Below, piece by piece: positions 63,206 through 64,000 of a DNA stretch of 64,000 nucleotides. Origin of the DNA: Acipenser ruthenus (taxonomy: Eukaryota > Chordata > Actinopteri > Acipenseriformes > Acipenseridae); the NCBI RefSeq assembly GCF_902713425.1, contig NC_081211.1:17299936-17363935 (forward strand). The letters are read 5' to 3'. Both the position numbers and the translations under genes were made by a program. The notes beneath the pieces were generated by a model. The model was not told where the DNA came from. It did no database searches and was given only the letters and a program-made list of their open reading frames with translations. How positions within the stretch are numbered: position 1 is the stretch's first letter; every line of letters begins with the position of its first letter.

Positions 63206-64000
63206 CTATGATTGGGAGGTCGGGACACTCTTCCTACTCTTAGCTCTACGCTTGCTTCGAGGGGGCTTGGGCTTATTTGCAACTCCCATCACCCCTGAGA
63301 AGGTACTCACTGCTGCCTCGTCCAAGAAGGCACCGTCTTTATATGCACAGTACGTGGAGTTGTTGGGGCTATTCAACTCCCCACAAGGTAAGTCTGGTGG
63401 AACTTGCTCAGGGCCCCTCGGAACGTGTGGGTCAGCTTTGTCCTGGGGGGGGGGTTATGACAGACAGCATTCTTTGGCTGTTACCGTCTGTTGAGTTGGA
63501 GCTGTTAGCAGACTTCTGGCTTACCGCGTCCAGGGGTATTCCCATGTCCTCCAGTGCTGTATCTAGGAGGACCTCTAGGGGGCCCCTGGTTTTGCCCATA
63601 CAAGGGAGGGGGTCAAGGATGCTTTGAAGGGAGGCCCTTCGCTTGAAGAGGGTCATTGCTACCGAGGTACTGCTGGTCAGGGAAGGTGTTGACCCCGACC
63701 TCTCCCTCGGTGCATTAGTGAACACCTCTTCTGCGAGGTGTGCTAGGGTTTGTGCCAACGACTGGGAAGGCTGGCTGGGGATGCCCTGGCTGGCTGCTAC
63801 CTGCCCACTAGGCGGCAGTGTAGCCGTCCCACTCGCCTCCGTCTCTGCCTGCGAGGGCAAGACTGGGGACTTTGTGTGGACATTAGCTGGTTTTGGATCT
63901 ATGGGGGCCACCTGCAACTTGCTGTCTTTGATCCTGATCTTCTTTCTTTTCCCCCCCTCGTCTCTACCCTTTCTTTTCCCCACCCTCTGCTGGTTCTTCA
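63206..64000 (-). pseudogene. LINE ORF1 with one frameshift, partial, copy G
   Basis: The C-terminal 265 codons are visible. A G run near 63445-63454 has ten G instead of nine, which shifts the frame after TPPP and separates the last 77 or so residues. A one-base change in a homopolymer may be real or an error of sequencing. Confidence 0.88.

Larger units (their letters stand above)
59120..64000 (-). mobile_element. U5-targeted Tx1-like LINE, copy G, cut by the window end
   Basis: The 3'UTR (59120-59756), ORF2 and about 40% of ORF1 are present. ORF1 carries one frameshift. The 3' segment complementary to the 5'UTR has one substitution (GCGTTTCC instead of GCGGTTCC on the plus strand, 59739). 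Confidence 0.92.

Overview
The window is vertebrate nuclear DNA, most likely from a ray-finned fish. The CR1 tail, the tRNA-derived SINE and the general repeat style recall sturgeon or paddlefish, but that is an impression from memory and is not proven here. About two thirds of the window is one family of non-LTR retrotransposon (LINE) of the Tx1 type. It has ORF1 (648 aa, three CCHC zinc knuckles) and ORF2 (1147 aa, AP-endonuclease plus reverse transcriptase), present as six large copies and one fragment that are nearly identical to each other. Every preserved 3' junction of this LINE continues directly into the 3' half of a U5 snRNA gene, starting inside U5 loop I. One copy (D) still has the first 20 nt of U5 and the U5 promoter at its 5' end. 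The family therefore appears to be a site-specific retrotransposon of U5 snRNA genes, and this is the main discovery of the window.

Layout. 1-1640: 3' end and 3' LTR of an LTR retrotransposon fossil inserted in a LINE ORF1 fragment. 1641-24505: minus-strand LINE fragment A and full copies B, C and D, in a head-to-tail array with a period of about 7.46 kb; the spacers are chimeric blocks of U5 3' half, U5 3' flank and LINE 3'UTR. 24506-25060: the U5 promoter facing copy D. 25061-31030: host DNA with a minus-strand, multi-exon HECT-domain gene (27189-30310) carrying a hAT MITE in an intron. 31030-31726: a second, inverted U5 promoter and an intact 116-nt U5 snRNA gene on the plus strand. 31727-40726: chimeric spacers and full plus-strand LINE copy E. 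40727-51715: a tRNA cluster (Val-AAC, Val-CAC, Met-CAT, Asp-GTC and several tRNA-Val pseudogenes) built from direct and inverted duplications, with an RLE-type LINE fragment, a long CT microsatellite, a CR1 insertion, a piggyBac remnant, SINEs and a retropepsin fossil. 51716-64000: minus-strand copies F and G, with a rearranged junction between them; G runs off the window.

How the parts may work together (inference). The LINE sits in U5 in the sense orientation, so a U5 promoter (ZNF143 site, octamer, PSE) could drive it. Its 5'UTR starts with a U5-like stretch, and its 3'UTR carries strong hairpins. A 21-nt segment at the ORF2 stop is complementary, with one G-U wobble, to a 5'UTR segment, so the RNA could close on itself. 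The spacers, where U5 3' flank always joins LINE 3'UTR at a 26-bp near-palindrome, look like products of template switching between LINE RNA and 3'-extended U5 RNA. That process would also explain how an intact U5 gene lies immediately upstream of LINE material.
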